From: Dendrocalamus latiflorus
Lineage: Eukaryota > Streptophyta > Magnoliopsida > Poales > Poaceae
Length of the DNA stretch: 64,000 bases
Direction: 5' to 3'
NCBI GenBank assembly: GCA_017311315.1
Contig: CM029670.1
Location: forward strand, 27,214,949-27,278,948
Positions 32,802 to 45,871 of the stretch are shown piece after piece (within the stretch, counting starts at the first letter, position 1; each line of letters starts with the position of its first letter). The notes under the pieces are model-generated. The model searched no databases, was not told where the DNA came from, and saw only the letters and a program-made list of their open reading frames with translations. The position numbers were made by a program, and so were the translations under genes.

Positions 32802-35800
32802 TGTAACATCCCAAAATTTCGCTCTCTGAAAAATTTAATTTCAAATTAATTAATTTAAAGTATTTGAACTTTATTTCGATTTATCTAAGTTTTTTTTCAA
32901 AATCTAAATCAAATTTAATGCTCAACCTCTCTACTCGGCCATCACGTGTCGCTCCCTGATTCAATCCACCCTCGCCCGGTTTAATCTCAGCCACCCGCCT
33001 TCACTTACCCCTTCATTTTAATCCGATGGCCCTGATTTCTCTTTCACCTCGTGGCATTCGTCCGACCGTCCACTTCTTCCTCCTTTCTCTTCCCTCTCAC
33101 CGACAGCCCAATCCCACCTGTCAGTGAATAAAACCCTTTTCCTGTTGAAAAATAATTCGGCCAGAAAATCAAAATCTCTGCTGACGTCACCCTAACATCA
33201 TAAATTCCTTTTTCCATAGAAAAATAATTCCTCTGAAAATCATTTCCCTTGATGATGTCATTTCAGTTCAAAAATAATTTCAGAGAATCAGTTTATTCCT
33301 TTTCTCTCCTTTTAAACTTCCAAAAGATCGTATTTCTTCATTTTAATTCCGATTGAGCCCATTAAAATTTCTAAATTCATATAAAATTCTAATCTATTCA
33401 ATTCTATCCTCTTTTTAAATTTTTGGAGTTTTTGAATTTATTTTGATTAAATTAAAGGTTAGAAAGTAAAAATATTTTTATTGGTCAAAATATACTTCAA
33501 TTAAATCTGAAATTATTTTATTTGGTATTTTCGGGTTCCAAGGATATCTGTGAAATTTTTCTGAATTTTGTTGGAATTTATTTTATTTTTTTGGAAAAAC
33601 AATTATTATTTTATTATTATTTTCTCTCTCCTGCTACAGTATTCTTCTTCACAGAGACGATGCCGTTCCCGAGTGCGTACGCGAGCTGCCATGGCTGCAT
33701 CTTAAACCTTCCATAACTTTTGATTTTCTCAACGGTTTTTAGCGAAATAAATTGCATTCAACTCCTCTCATCAAACTCTTTCATTTCCCTACCGTTTTCC
33801 CCTCATTCATGAGCCGTTTCGCGAGAAATTAACCCATGCCATTGATGGACATGGTCTCTTGATCTCCCGTCTCGGACCTCCCCCGCCCCTATAAAAGGCA
33901 GCACCGTGAGCCCCTCCTCATCCTCACTCAACTCCGAAAATATCAAGTCCCCACTCCTCTTCTCTTGGGCGCAATCGGAGTTTTTTTTGTGTTCCAAGCG
34001 GCGTTCTTCGGCTTATTGCGCCTCGTCCGGTGGAGCCCTGCCACTTTTGAGCACATCCTCGGATTCACCTCGTCGCGTTCTACGCGGTGCTCACCTCGCC
34101 TTCGCCAGAACTTTGCTGGAGCACCATCGCCACTGTGGGCCATAGCGCGTCGTCGTTCCTCGCGTCGCCACCGGCCGTCCGTGCATGCCCGACCAAAACC
34201 AAGGTGAGCATCATGTTCCCCACGCTCTACTCTTTGTTTCGCCGCAAACCCCACATGCTAACTCCTCTCCGTTTGCCCGAAACGCCGATGTCAACCCGAC
34301 GGTCGCAAAATGTCTTCTCCACCGTGTTCCGCCACCATCCGATGTCCTTTGGCCGAGCCGTTCGCACCGTTGAGTTTGCCTCGACACGTTCTACATCGTG
34401 CTTCCATCGCCCTCGCCTAAAGATTCCCCGAGTCCTCGTCGACCTTGTCAGGCCCAGACACTAAAACTGTACCTTCGCGCGTACACCCCTTTTTGGTAAG
34501 CGCTTCGATTTTTGTTCGCGTCATATTGTGTCCTAGCCTCTAAGAAATTTTTCTACCATTTTGTTTAATTTTTCGTGAAGCCAATTGTCAGGAATTGAGC
34601 TTTCCGTGAAAATGGCCGTTTGTGACTCCCGACGTCGATTCGTCGCCTCCGGTAAGCCTTAGCCCATGCCATAATTTTTCTTAGACTTGCCTCACTGCGT
34701 TCTACGCCGTGCTTCCTTCCGTTTCCCCGAAAAGCCTCCACAAAATTTCGCCTCCAACACCTCGCCATGGCCGCCAATGGCATCTCGTGTCCCCGTCTAT
34801 CCAGTGATGTTTTCCCCAATCCGTTCGCGTCATATCATGCCAAACCATCCCAGGTAGCTACCTTTCAAATGGTTTTGGATTCGCTCTACCGAGCACCAAG
34901 ATATCAAAATTTTCCTGTTTCTCCACTATCGTCATTCAAACGTCGATTGTATCGTCTCCGATTAATTTTCAGCTTAGCCAATAATTTTCCTAACTTCACC
35001 ATGCCATGTACTATCCCACGCTCACCTTACATCTCCACGTTCCATACTCGGTACTATCTCTCTCCAACCTGCAGTTGTCGCTACTGTGCCGTCGGTGCAG
35101 TTTTTCACTCACTGCGGGTGATTGCCGCCGTTCCTCGTCACCGTACCCATGTCACCACCTTCGCCTCATTGCCAACATTCCATTTTGCCCATTCGCCAGC
35201 CACCTTATAGCCAACCGACATTGTACTATTCAAAAAGTAATCCTCGTATTTTGTTATCATTTCATGTGATGTCCAAAACTTCCAGATATTGGATCTCCCT
35301 CATACGAACTCCGAATCTGTTGATTCTTTCTCCTAAATTCATCTAAAATCATAATCTATCCGTCAATATATATTTTATAATTTTTGGATTTTAATTGGGT
35401 TTTATTTGAATTTATTTTGTTTGGTTCTTCGCGTGTAGACTACGACTAATCCGGAGAGTTCGATTTTAACGATTCGCAACATCAAGTCTCCGAGCAAGGC
35501 AAGTCTCCTTTGATCATCTTGAACCTATGATTTCGAAATGTTTTAATTATTTTAAATTATATGCATTGCTATTTATATAAAATATTAGTTCAAATCTTAA
35601 GGCTTAGTTAAACCAACCTTGTTATATCCTCCATTGAAATTGAATGCCATGTACCTTTGTCACCCTAGAGTTTCATTTGTCTCAATAATGAGATTATTAC
35701 TGAATCTTTGTGAATAGTGGAATGGTAGTATAATGCTTAGTCTCGCTATTTAATATCTTTGAAATCTTGAAAATGGGAAATTATGATTTATTGTAATACC

Positions 35801-37105
35801 CCTGTGTTTATGAAAATTAGTGGTAATTGGAGTTGCCACTGTTCTTTTAAAATAAACTAAAATGTGAAAATTGGTTTAGATTAGGGTGGATGGTTAGTTT
35901 GGATTGGTGCAGGAAGCACGAGATCTTGTAATGTGTATGTTCCACCCTAGTCAATTAAGGACCGACGCTTGTGTTTGTCCAGACTGAGCATTAACCGTAC
36001 AACCACAAGTCTATATGGGTACGACCTAGCTGACTAACTTACGATAGTCTAGTTTAGGTGCCACCAGTGGAAAGTGGATGCCAGGGATGGACTGGTTATT
36101 CACAGTGAGGGACAGGGATTTACTGTACTCATATGGCGCAAGAGGGGGCTTCGGTTCGGGCGGTTAGCCTACCTGCGGTGAAACCTCAGCGGGTGGTATC
36201 TAGCTAGATTAGAGTAAGGTAAAGGCTTTGTGATATTTTATCTGGGTCTCATGCCAAAGGAAGCGTGTTGACTTTTAGGATAATTTATCTCTTGTGGGTA
36301 AAGTTGTACAACCTCTGCAGAGTGTAAAACTATTCGAATAGCCGTGCCCACGGTCAAGGGCGGGCAAGGAATGCATTCACATGGTAGATTTCTGGTTTTG
36401 GTTTTAAAATCAAAAGTTTTGTATTCCAGGAGTGGAGGGAACTCTCGGAAGGGTATCCTGGCGGTTGGAGCCAGAGAGGGTGGATTTAACCCGCAGTTTT
36501 AAACTTGACCAATTGTAATTGGTTGGCTAGTGTTGGTAGATGGAACATTCACTAGAAAGTTAATGATAGTTTCTGCTAAAACATTTACTTTATTAACTTG
36601 ATGCCTTCGAAAATAATTAGTAGTAATTGAATTTTAAAATGTTGCTTTGTGCAAAAGAACCATATAACCTTCCTTTGTTAAGCCTGCATCTATGCATCTT
36701 TCCCAAGACTTGCGGAGTACATTCATGTACTCACATGCTACACTTCAAATTAACTCTCAGAGGAGATCGAAGCTCAAGAGGTGAACTACGACTACTTCGT
36801 GGATGGATTCGTCGAAGGCTTTCCGGAGAACTAGGTTGCGTTTCCCCAGTCAATTGCCTGTGGCGTATTGATGGGTCTTGCTTTAGTTTCTTTTTGCTTC
36901 CGCTGTAATTTTTTTCTTTTTGGTGTGAGGTCTTGAAACCTCAATTGTAATAATGAGACCTTTCGGTCTGTAATCTCGATTATGATAATAAAGCGTTGTT
37001 GGCAATGTATCATCTTTTCTGTTTGAACTGTGTGTACTAGCGTTGATCTGGGACTAGTACTGTAATGCACAGGAGGTCCAGGAGTTTCTACTCCGGGGTC
37101 TCACA
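32802..37105 (+). mobile_element. Solo LTR, 4.3 kb, TSD TTTTG
   Basis: Begins TGTAACATCCCAAAATTTC and ends GGGGTCTCACA (TG...CA). It is flanked by the perfect 5-bp repeat TTTTG (32797-32801, 37106-37110). A TATA box CTATAAAAG lies at about 33888-33896, leaving about 3.2 kb of R-U5. There are no gag-pol genes and no second LTR, so it is a solo LTR from unequal recombination. It shares segments with 43355-60022 (for example the ggcaagtc..cctttgatcat block near 35500, and tgtaaaactattcgaatag near 36320). Confidence 0.85.
33888..33896 (+). promoter_or_regulatory. TATA box of the solo LTR
   Basis: CTATAAAAG in a GC-rich context (cgcccctataaaaggcagc), about 1.09 kb into the LTR. Confidence 0.6.
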
Positions 37106-37110
37106 TTTTG

Positions 37111-37945
37111 ACAGAAAACCGTCATCGGTTTTAACATATGTGTAGCCTCACGTATTGCATGATCTTGATCATAAATCTTTGTACATGATAACAAACGCAA
37201 TAAACCTTCATTATGTAATATCATAAGTTCTTTATCAAGCAAAGTAAAACCTTCTTGAAATGAGCTCGCCTGATAATTTAAGTGATGCGTAGGAGCTCTT
37301 GTAATTCGAACAACAAACATAGCAAATATGGTTGTATCCATAGGGTACATGTTCTTATCATCCCAGATGCTCAAACACCATGGATACACGAACGAATCAG
37401 CACAAAACAAACCCCACGCAAACGCACGAAAGCAAAATCGATGAGATAGGAGGATTAGGAGACTTGCATGATGTGGGGTGTCAGCTCGGGGAGCAGCAGT
37501 GAGATGTAGACGGCAGTGGCCGAGGTGGGCACCTGCACTTGCGTCGCCACCACTGCTGTTGTCGGCTTTCCCTCCCGGCTGCCACCGCTGGTATGAGCCA
37601 GTTCCAGCTCTGGCCCTCCGATACCATGCCCTTCCATTTCACTGTGCGCGTGAGGAAGTTTGCTGAGTTATTCTTGTAGGTGACTTGAATCACTCGATTC
37701 GATCGGAGGAGAGGTAGAAAACAACCACGTGAAGCCAGCAAAACCCTAGGTTGTGGTCGGGGAGAGGGCGCGAGGGGCATGTAGAGGTCGGGCGTGGGAA
37801 CAGAGGGCACGAGGTCGAACGGGGAGTCAGCGGGTGTGACCTGGTCCTGTGGGAGTTTGGACCGTTGGAATAGCGACGACAGCGTGGATTTGATAGCTTT
37901 GGAAGAGAGATGAATCACCCTTATTAACTCTTCTTTTTAACTAGC
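37111..37945 (-). other. Helitron 5' portion with a possible captured exon
   Basis: The minus strand at 37918-37481 has a 145-codon open frame, and 37410-37060 another frame. Neither contains a domain I recognise. Their GC-rich, non-repetitive character suggests exon fragments of a captured host gene. Confidence 0.3.
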
Positions 37946-40900
37946 AGAGAGTAGGATGCCTCGACAACAAACTTGCGAGTACTGATTTACCGATAGAATG
38001 ATAAGTTATCTTTGAATTTTGTATAATAAAGAATAGAATTAAACCACCTACGTGCATCCAAAACCAATGATCATAATCCACTGCTTTGCAAAGCTATAGG
38101 GCATATATTGGAACCAAAAGGATAACCAAATGATTGGCCATGTGAAGCTAAAAATATTTGATGGGTGTCTTGTCCTTGAAATGTAATTTGGGTAACTGAA
38201 CCCTATCAAACCTGATCAGATCTATTAGAAAACAATGCACTTTAGCGAGTAATTTAAACCGATAAATAGGAGGAAATGCAAGTTTGCATATTGCAAATGC
38301 ATATGTACTGGAGGTTCTCAACAGATTACCAAACAACATGAACAATAACATGGTAATCTTGCATATATCAGACAAAACATTATGTAAAATGACATTTTCA
38401 CTCACAGTGGGTGCTGGGATCAGTAGGAGGGTTGCAGGAAGCTGTGAACAGTCACATAAAGCGCTTCCCAAAAACCTGATTCGCCCCTTCCCATGTAGGA
38501 CTCAAGTGATGATGGCTTGGAGATACTGCTCTTCCCACCCAGGTGCACACCGATGCAGGAACGAATAAACTAGAAACAACTAAGTGCAAGAATAGTGAGA
38601 ATGAGAGGGAGAGAGCAGAAGACCTTCAATTTCCTAGTCACCTCCTCTTTTTTAACCATGAACTCATAACTGATATATTAAACACAATTATTATGTTATA
38701 ATGTTCGCATTAATGTCCACGTTATAAGTGCAAAAAGTCAGTTACAGGTGCAAGTTAAAATCTTATGTAGGGTGCAAATGGAAGTAGCACCTCTGCAAGC
38801 AGTCGAACCCGAAATCGCAGCACCATTCACATGCACGCCGTGCGTGCACAGGTGGGTGATGGCGTGGCTTGGTGAGGTGAGGCGTGGTGAGGCGAGGTGA
38901 GCGAGTGCGCGCATGTCATCTTCTTTTGCTTTTCTTTTCCGTAGCACTGCCCACTCTCCCTTATAAATGGGTGTGACTCTCTTTTGGTGAGCAATATGGG
39001 ACTATTAGTCCCACCATTTGCCATGCATGAGTGGGCCTTTGTGATTTATGGGATTATTATTTGGGCCATTTGGGTTGAGGCCCAAATACTCTGACAATCC
39101 CCAGTTAGATCTCAAAGGCACTAAGATATTTCTCACTACGTTAAAGCACTATTAATATACTAGTTTTTCGGTAGAGACCTGATTAGGGTTGAACATTCAC
39201 CTAGAATCCCAAGCTACACTTATCCACAATTGCATAATAGAGTAGGCCTTGAATTGACAGTTTTGTGCAGACAAGTTTTACGATCTAATATGATACTTGG
39301 CTACTGATAGGCTACTCCTCGGGTGGAGCATATAGGTCAAACTCCGTTGTCTCTTTATGAGCTTCCTAGAGAGTTCCCATATCTCACAGACTATGGCCAA
39401 TAGTCCGGCTCATATTGGTGTGTTCTTACAAGAATACCCTACAGGTTGGTATCTTGCTCTTTAGAGCCTCAGAACACACTAAGACAAAAGTCATCCTACC
39501 ATACAGTAATGAGAGTACTGCATCTCCAATGGAGTGGTTCATTAATATTAAGGTGTTTCTCCAATTACATAGACAACTTGTTTTTCCCAAGAACCTACTT
39601 CATGGGATCTTCGAATATATAGGGTGAGTTACCACTGTGTGTAATTCAAGTAGGTCTCAAACCCATCTCCTTAAATGCATTATCAATCATGTTTGCGACA
39701 ATCTCGTTGTAAAGGGATTTGTCATATTTTTAGTTATCTAAATATAATTCACAGTAATCACTCTAGAGTTTCTCAATTTTTTGACAGTCTTCAGTCATCG
39801 TTTCATGTGTCTTGAGGACTTCATGTTATCCTTGGCACTTGTCACCTTTACGATAATTGTTTGGTTATCACAGTACATAAGGATAGTCCGAATAGGTTTC
39901 TCAACCACTAGCAAGTCCATCAAGAGCTCACACAACCATTCAGCCTCAATGGTTATTGATTTTAGCGCTGTGAGTTCTCCTTTCATGGTTGACTTCGTCA
40001 AAATGGTCTGTTCACACGACCTACATGAAACAACACCTCCACCTAGAGTGGACACATACTCATAGCTTTAATCTCATCAACATCTGATATCTAATTGGAA
40101 TCACTATATCCCTCAAGTACACTAGGATACCCTGTATAGTGAATTCTATAGCTTATTGTGCCTCTCAAATAGTGCAAAATCCGCTCAAGTGCACACCAAT
40201 GATCATCTCCTAGATTAGAAGTAAACTGGCTTAATTTGCTCACAGCAAAAGAGATGTCAAGACAGGTAGCACTAGCTAGGTACATGAGTGAACCAATGAT
40301 CTGAGAGTATCTCAGTTGATCGTTTTCTAGTCTTTTATTCTTTTGAAGTATTAGATTAGGACTATATGGTGTTGAAGAAGGCTTGCTGTCCATATAGCGG
40401 AATTGGCTCAAGACCTTTTCCACATAATGAGATTGTGTGAGAGTAATCCCATTCTCACACCTGATTAGTTTGATGTTCAATATAATATCAGCCTCTCCCA
40501 GATCCTTCATGGGGATAAAAATATTTTGACCTCATTTATCACATCAATATCTGTCTCAAAGATAAGTATGTCATCAACATACAAACATAGAATTACCCCT
40601 TTACCCTCACCATGGCTGTAGTACACACATCTGTCAGCTTCATTTACCATGAAGCCTACAGATGTTAAAGTTTTGTCGAACTTCTAATGCCATTGCTTAA
40701 GTCCTTGCTTTAGGCCATACAAAGATTTCAGCAATTTACACACCTTGCACTATTGTCCGAGTACTACAAACCATTAGGTTGATCCATATAAATTTCCTCT
40801 TCTAACTCTCCATTAAGGAAAACCGTTTTTACATCCATTTGATGGACAAGAAGACTATGTGAGGCAGCCAAGGATAGTAATACTCGGATGGTAGTTAACC

Positions 40901-41168
40901 TAGCAACAAGTGAGTAAGTATCAAAGAAATTTTCTCCTTCTTTTTTGGTATATCCCTTAGTTACAAGCCGAGCTTTGTACTTCTTAATAGTACCATCAGG
41001 CCTAAGCTTTTTTCTTGAACATCCACTTGCATCCAACTGGCTTACACTCAATTGGACAATCGGTGATTTTCCAAGTTTTGTCTCGCTATGAACAACATCC
41101 CTCCAGTATTCTGCATCCGGAGATGCATATGCATCTGAAATGGTTTTGGGAACATCATCCATGAGGTA

Positions 41169-41594
<426 letters not shown>

Positions 41595-41624
41595 GTTGGC
41601 ACACAGTAAAGTCATCACAAAGGA

Positions 41625-41712
41625 TTTTGCAATTCTTTGTCTCTTGCTCCTTCTAGGAGCTACAATACTTTTGCAATTCTTTGTCTCTTTCTCCTTCTAG
41701 GAGCTACAATAT
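41625..41712. repeat. 44-bp tandem duplication in the decayed copia pol
   Basis: ttttgcaattctttgtctct starts at 41625 and again at 41669; the two units differ at about one base. Confidence 0.9.
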
Positions 41713-44700
41713 TGCCATCCTCCTGTGTACTATCATATGTCTGTTCATAATGAGCACCAAGTTCGGGAGTTAAATCGCTTGTTGGACTAGATGAGCTATG
41801 TGAGTCTTTCATAGGAAATATACCCTCAAAGAATGTCGCACCCTGAGATTCCATTATCATATTGATTGGCATATGTGGCATCTCGGATTTTACTACTAGA
41901 AATCTATAAGCTAAACTATGTTGAGCATACCTTAGAAAGACACAATCAACTATTTTAGGTCCAAATTTGCACTTCTTGGTGATTGGCGCATTTACTTTTG
42001 CCAAACACCCCCCAAATGTGCAAGTAGGAAAATGATGGTTTTCTTTCTCTCCATCCTTCATACAGAGTTACCTCACTTTTTGTAGTAGGGTCTCTGTTTA
42101 GGACATGACACACGATCAACACAGCCTCTCCCCCACAATGCCTTAGACATTCCTAAATTATCTAATTTGGCATTAACCAAGTCAATCACCATGCAGTTCT
42201 TTCTTTTGGCAACCCCATTTGATTAAGGAGAATAGGGAGGTGTCCTCTCATGGATAATTCCATGTTCTGCACAAAATTAAGAAAATTCAGTTTAGAAATA
42301 TTCCCCTCCTTGATCAGACCTAACTCTTTTTATCTTTCTATCTAATTGATTCTCAACTTCAACCTTATAAATTTTAATGTAGTCTAATGTCTCATTTTTT
42401 GTTTTCAGCAAGTACACATAACAAAATCTAGTAGTATCATCTATCAAGGTCATGAAATATCTCTTCCCTCCATTAGTCAATATTCCATTCATCTTACACA
42501 AATCAGAATGTATGAGTTATAAAGTTGCTGAATTTCTTTCCTCCACCACCTTATGAGATTTTTAATGTTACTTTGCTTGAACATAAATTTGGCACTTGGA
42601 ACCTTTTACTATGGAAATTTTCGAAATTAAATTCAAACTGGATAGTCGAGACATACAACCAAAGTTTATACGACACAAATGTAAATGCCACACATAGGCC
42701 TCACCTCTAATAGTGTCATAAACATGGTTCACGGACTTATTACAGAAATCAAAAAGGAAAGATGGAATAAGCCTCTGCTCTCATAGCCTTTACAAATAAA
42801 CAGTCCAAATTTGGACATCGCTACTTTATTGGACTCAAAAACCAACTTGAACCCATTGCGACACAATAGTGACCAACTAACTAGGTTCTTGTTTATTTAA
42901 GGGACATGCTACACATTCTTCAATCGCACGATCTTTCCTAACGTAAACTTTGGACCTACCATGCCAACACCAAGAATAGAAACCTGTACAACCTGATAGG
43001 AAGAAAACAGAGATGCATTAGCACACAAATGAATATTAGACCCTGTGTTGATCCACCAATCAGTAGAAAGACATACGGAGAAAACAATAGGTAAATTATC
43101 ATATCTAGATCCTCCAGCATCACCAATAGTTATGTTGGCAGTATTCTGCCTTTGCTGAATTTTGATGGCCTTACACTTACGGCAATGCTTGGCACAATGC
43201 CCACTGTCACTATAGACATAGCATGTAACATCCTCCATATTTTTCTTCCTTTTATTGTTGTTGGTCTTTTTAGGACTCGTGGTTGGAACCACCTTGGTTT
43301 TCCCCTTGTTCTTCATATTGCTTGCACGCTGCACAATATTAGCGTTGGACTACCTATGCCATCCACTATCCACCGCCCAATCTCCCGAGCCACCACATGT
43401 CTAGCATCGGGGGGCAAGGGCACTGTGGATCTTCCCTAACCTAAACTACTCCTTTGTGTTCGCTCAGGTCATGGCGCTGCCACCTTCTCGGCGTTTGTGC
43501 CATGCATGATGCAGATGTCTCAGCCTCTACGCCTATAAAGCACGGCCATCTCTTCTTGGTTTTCCTGTCCTGAGCCTTCGCCACTCTCATCGTCCATGCC
43601 AAGCTGTCACACCCGAGTCACCATCTTCATCTTTGTCCCTGGTTGCCACTGACGGTGTCACTCCGCCGTGCGCCGCCGTCCGCCCAGCCGCTAACTCGAC
43701 TCGCTTCGTCTGACAGCCGCATCGCCCGTCATGCTGCCCTTCTGTTCATGAGTTGCTGCCTTGGTTCATGTGCCAATTCCCTCAATTTGTGAGCCGTCAC
43801 ATCATCCCACACCAATGCTGGCCACGTCCCTTTGAATTCCCGTGAACCCAGTCCACCGTGTGCTGTCTCACTAACATCATGGCCCCACATGTCAGTAGTC
43901 ACTGTTCTGTAGACCCATGAGCCGAGCCTCGTCAGCATGCCATGTCACTGCCATGTCAGCAAGCCTAGTCATCGTGCACTATTCCATGAGCTGAGTCAAT
44001 CGTAGACTTGCTGTTCCATGCACCAAGTTCGTAGCACACTAGAATTTTCTAATTTTCTAGTATTTTCTTTAGATTAGATTTTCCAATAGTCTGTTCTCCT
44101 CCGTCCTAGCTTTGATTTTGCCGATTCTTTTTTCTAAATTCATTTAAAATTGAGCTTTATCTTGTAGTTCTAATTTTGAAGTTTTTGGAGTTCATTTTGA
44201 TTTTATTTATGCCTCATTTGCTTTTTCTCTCGTTAGATCACGTTTTCGAAGGAGCTAAAGCAAGATTTGAAGGTCAGGAGCAATTAACTGAGCAAGTCTA
44301 AGGCAAGTCATGTCCTTTGATCATGTTAAACCTCGTTTTCAAATCTATTATTTATTATTTTATTTTAAATTATCATGCATTGCTATTTTGATACAAACCT
44401 TTGTACATGATAGTTATTATCCAACTTCATTAATCTTTCCTTGATAATTTGAATGCCATGATTCCATTGTCACCATAGGATGGGTAATTATCTAGTGATG
44501 TAATGCTAGTTGTCACATGGGTTGTACGTCTAGTATACTTAGCCATGCTTATAGTCATGATGGGTTTATCATCACATGTGGTCAATTAATTAATTTTGAC
44601 TTAATGAGATATTGAATTGTGATTGTAGTCACAGTTATAAAATTTTTGTGCCATGATATTGGTGTTGGTTATACAAAATTGGTTTTCACTTGGGTGAATG

Positions 44701-45002
44701 ATTGTGCAGTAAAAGGGGTGCAGTTTGCACATTGGGATGTGGATATTTCGCCTAGGTAATGTCTAAGGACTTGACTTTGTACACCATTGATTTGAGCCTT
44801 ATCATACAACCATATGTTTAGTATGGGATGGACCTGGCTGATTAATTTATGATGTTTCAATTTTGGTTCCGTCATTATGATAAGTGTAGTTTGGTCGTAG
44901 CCATGGATCCATATCTACGCAAGAGGGGGCAATTATTGACTAGGGGTTTACCTACTCAACGGCGAAACCTTAGCTAGGCGAAATACTACTAGGGATGTGA
45001 AC

Positions 45003-45250
45003 AGTAATGACGACCCAGTGTCGTCACTGAAGATGCCACATTCGTCATAGATTATAATTTGTGATGAATTTGTGACGAAATTCATTTCGTCATGGAACGC
45101 GCGTCACATTTGTCGTACCGCGACGAAATTATATTTTTCGTCATAGAACTGCTTTTGTTCAATGACGAAAGGGTCCCCGTCATAAAACACACTCTGTTTT
45201 ATGACGATCGGTTTTTGTCATGGATAGGGCTGTTTTTTTGTCATAAACAG
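45003..45250. repeat. Left subterminal TTTCGTCAT-type repeats of the CACTA element
   Basis: About ten copies of (T)TCGTCAT or ATGACGAA in both orientations. They are the likely binding sites for the element's TNPA-like protein (inference). Confidence 0.75.
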
Positions 45251-45261
45251 CCGGCACCTGC

Positions 45262-45480
45262 TGTAGGCCAGCGTGGCGGCTGACGTTACTGGTCCACGTG
45301 GCGGCTGACGTGGCTGGTCCACGTGGCGGATGGCGTGGCAGCTGACGTGGCTGGTCCACGTGGTAGCTAACGTGGCTGTTACCGTGGCAACTGACGTGGC
45401 TGGACCACGTGGCACGATTTTATTGGACCGCTTGGCGCGATTTGGTTCTCCCACGTGCCTCCTTTTTATTGGGCCACGTG
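45262..45480. repeat. CCACGTGGC/GACGTGGC-rich block
   Basis: Repeated GCTGACGTGGCTGGTCCACGTGG units, containing palindromic CCACGTGG. Similar CACGTGGC words recur near the right end (58850-58925). Confidence 0.7.
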
Positions 45481-45492
45481 GCTTAAGTTCGT

Positions 45493-45561
45493 CACTTGCA
45501 AATTCGTCACAGAAAGCACTTGCAAATTCGTCACAGAAAGCACTTGCAAATTCGTCACAGA
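45493..45561. repeat. 24-bp tandem repeat, three units
   Basis: cacttgcaaattcgtcacag units start at 45493, 45517 and 45541; the last is partial. Each includes the TTCGTCA subterminal word. Confidence 0.9.
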
Positions 45562-45871
45562 GACCCATATGGTTATTTCATCACAGACATCACAATTTTC
45601 AAATATTATGTGCAGCAATTAACAATACTCAACTCAGTCATCATCACATTCCAACTAGTTCACAGAAACAACTCAGTTCACAGACCAACTCAGTTCACAG
45701 AACTAATTCACAGCACAGAATAAACTTAAGTTCTTGACCACAAAAGCTATCTTTATAACTACTCAATTATGCAACCAGTAACATTCCTTGACCAGCAACC
45801 ACCACCAGCTCACATGCAAGGACCAGCAACCACCACCAGCAAGGACCAGCAACCACCACCAGCTCACATGC

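Larger units (their letters stand above)
27894..37950 (-). mobile_element. Helitron-like non-autonomous element with gene fragments, about 10 kb including a nested LTR
   Basis: The segment interrupts repeat copy B where copy A is continuous. Read on the minus strand, the left edge ends with a short hairpin (around GTGCAACGCAC), then about 8 bases, then CTAA and a flanking T, the Helitron 3' form (hairpin + CTRR|T). The opposite edge begins TCTCTGCTAGTTAAAAAG, compatible with a Helitron 5' TC end, though the base before it is C rather than the expected A. There is no TSD beyond a shared TA. No RepHel helicase frame was seen, so it is non-autonomous. Without the 32802-37105 solo LTR it would be about 5.7 kb. 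Confidence 0.6.
26442..39096 (-). repeat. LTR-like repeat, copy B (probable 3' LTR of the decayed copia element), interrupted
   Basis: Homologous to 10714-12866. Pieces 26442-27893 and 37952-39096 are the two halves around a Helitron-like insertion, and the first half also has two MITEs. At 39096 the minus-strand sequence TGTCAGAGTATTTGGGCC is preceded by a purine stretch (AACTGGGGAT), as expected for a polypurine tract next to a 3' LTR. The adjacent minus-strand copia RNase H region supports this. Confidence 0.65.

Noticed and set aside
45493..45561. Three 24-bp repeats as a CRISPR-like array
   Set aside because: The units are directly adjacent with no spacers, and lie in a eukaryotic transposon end.
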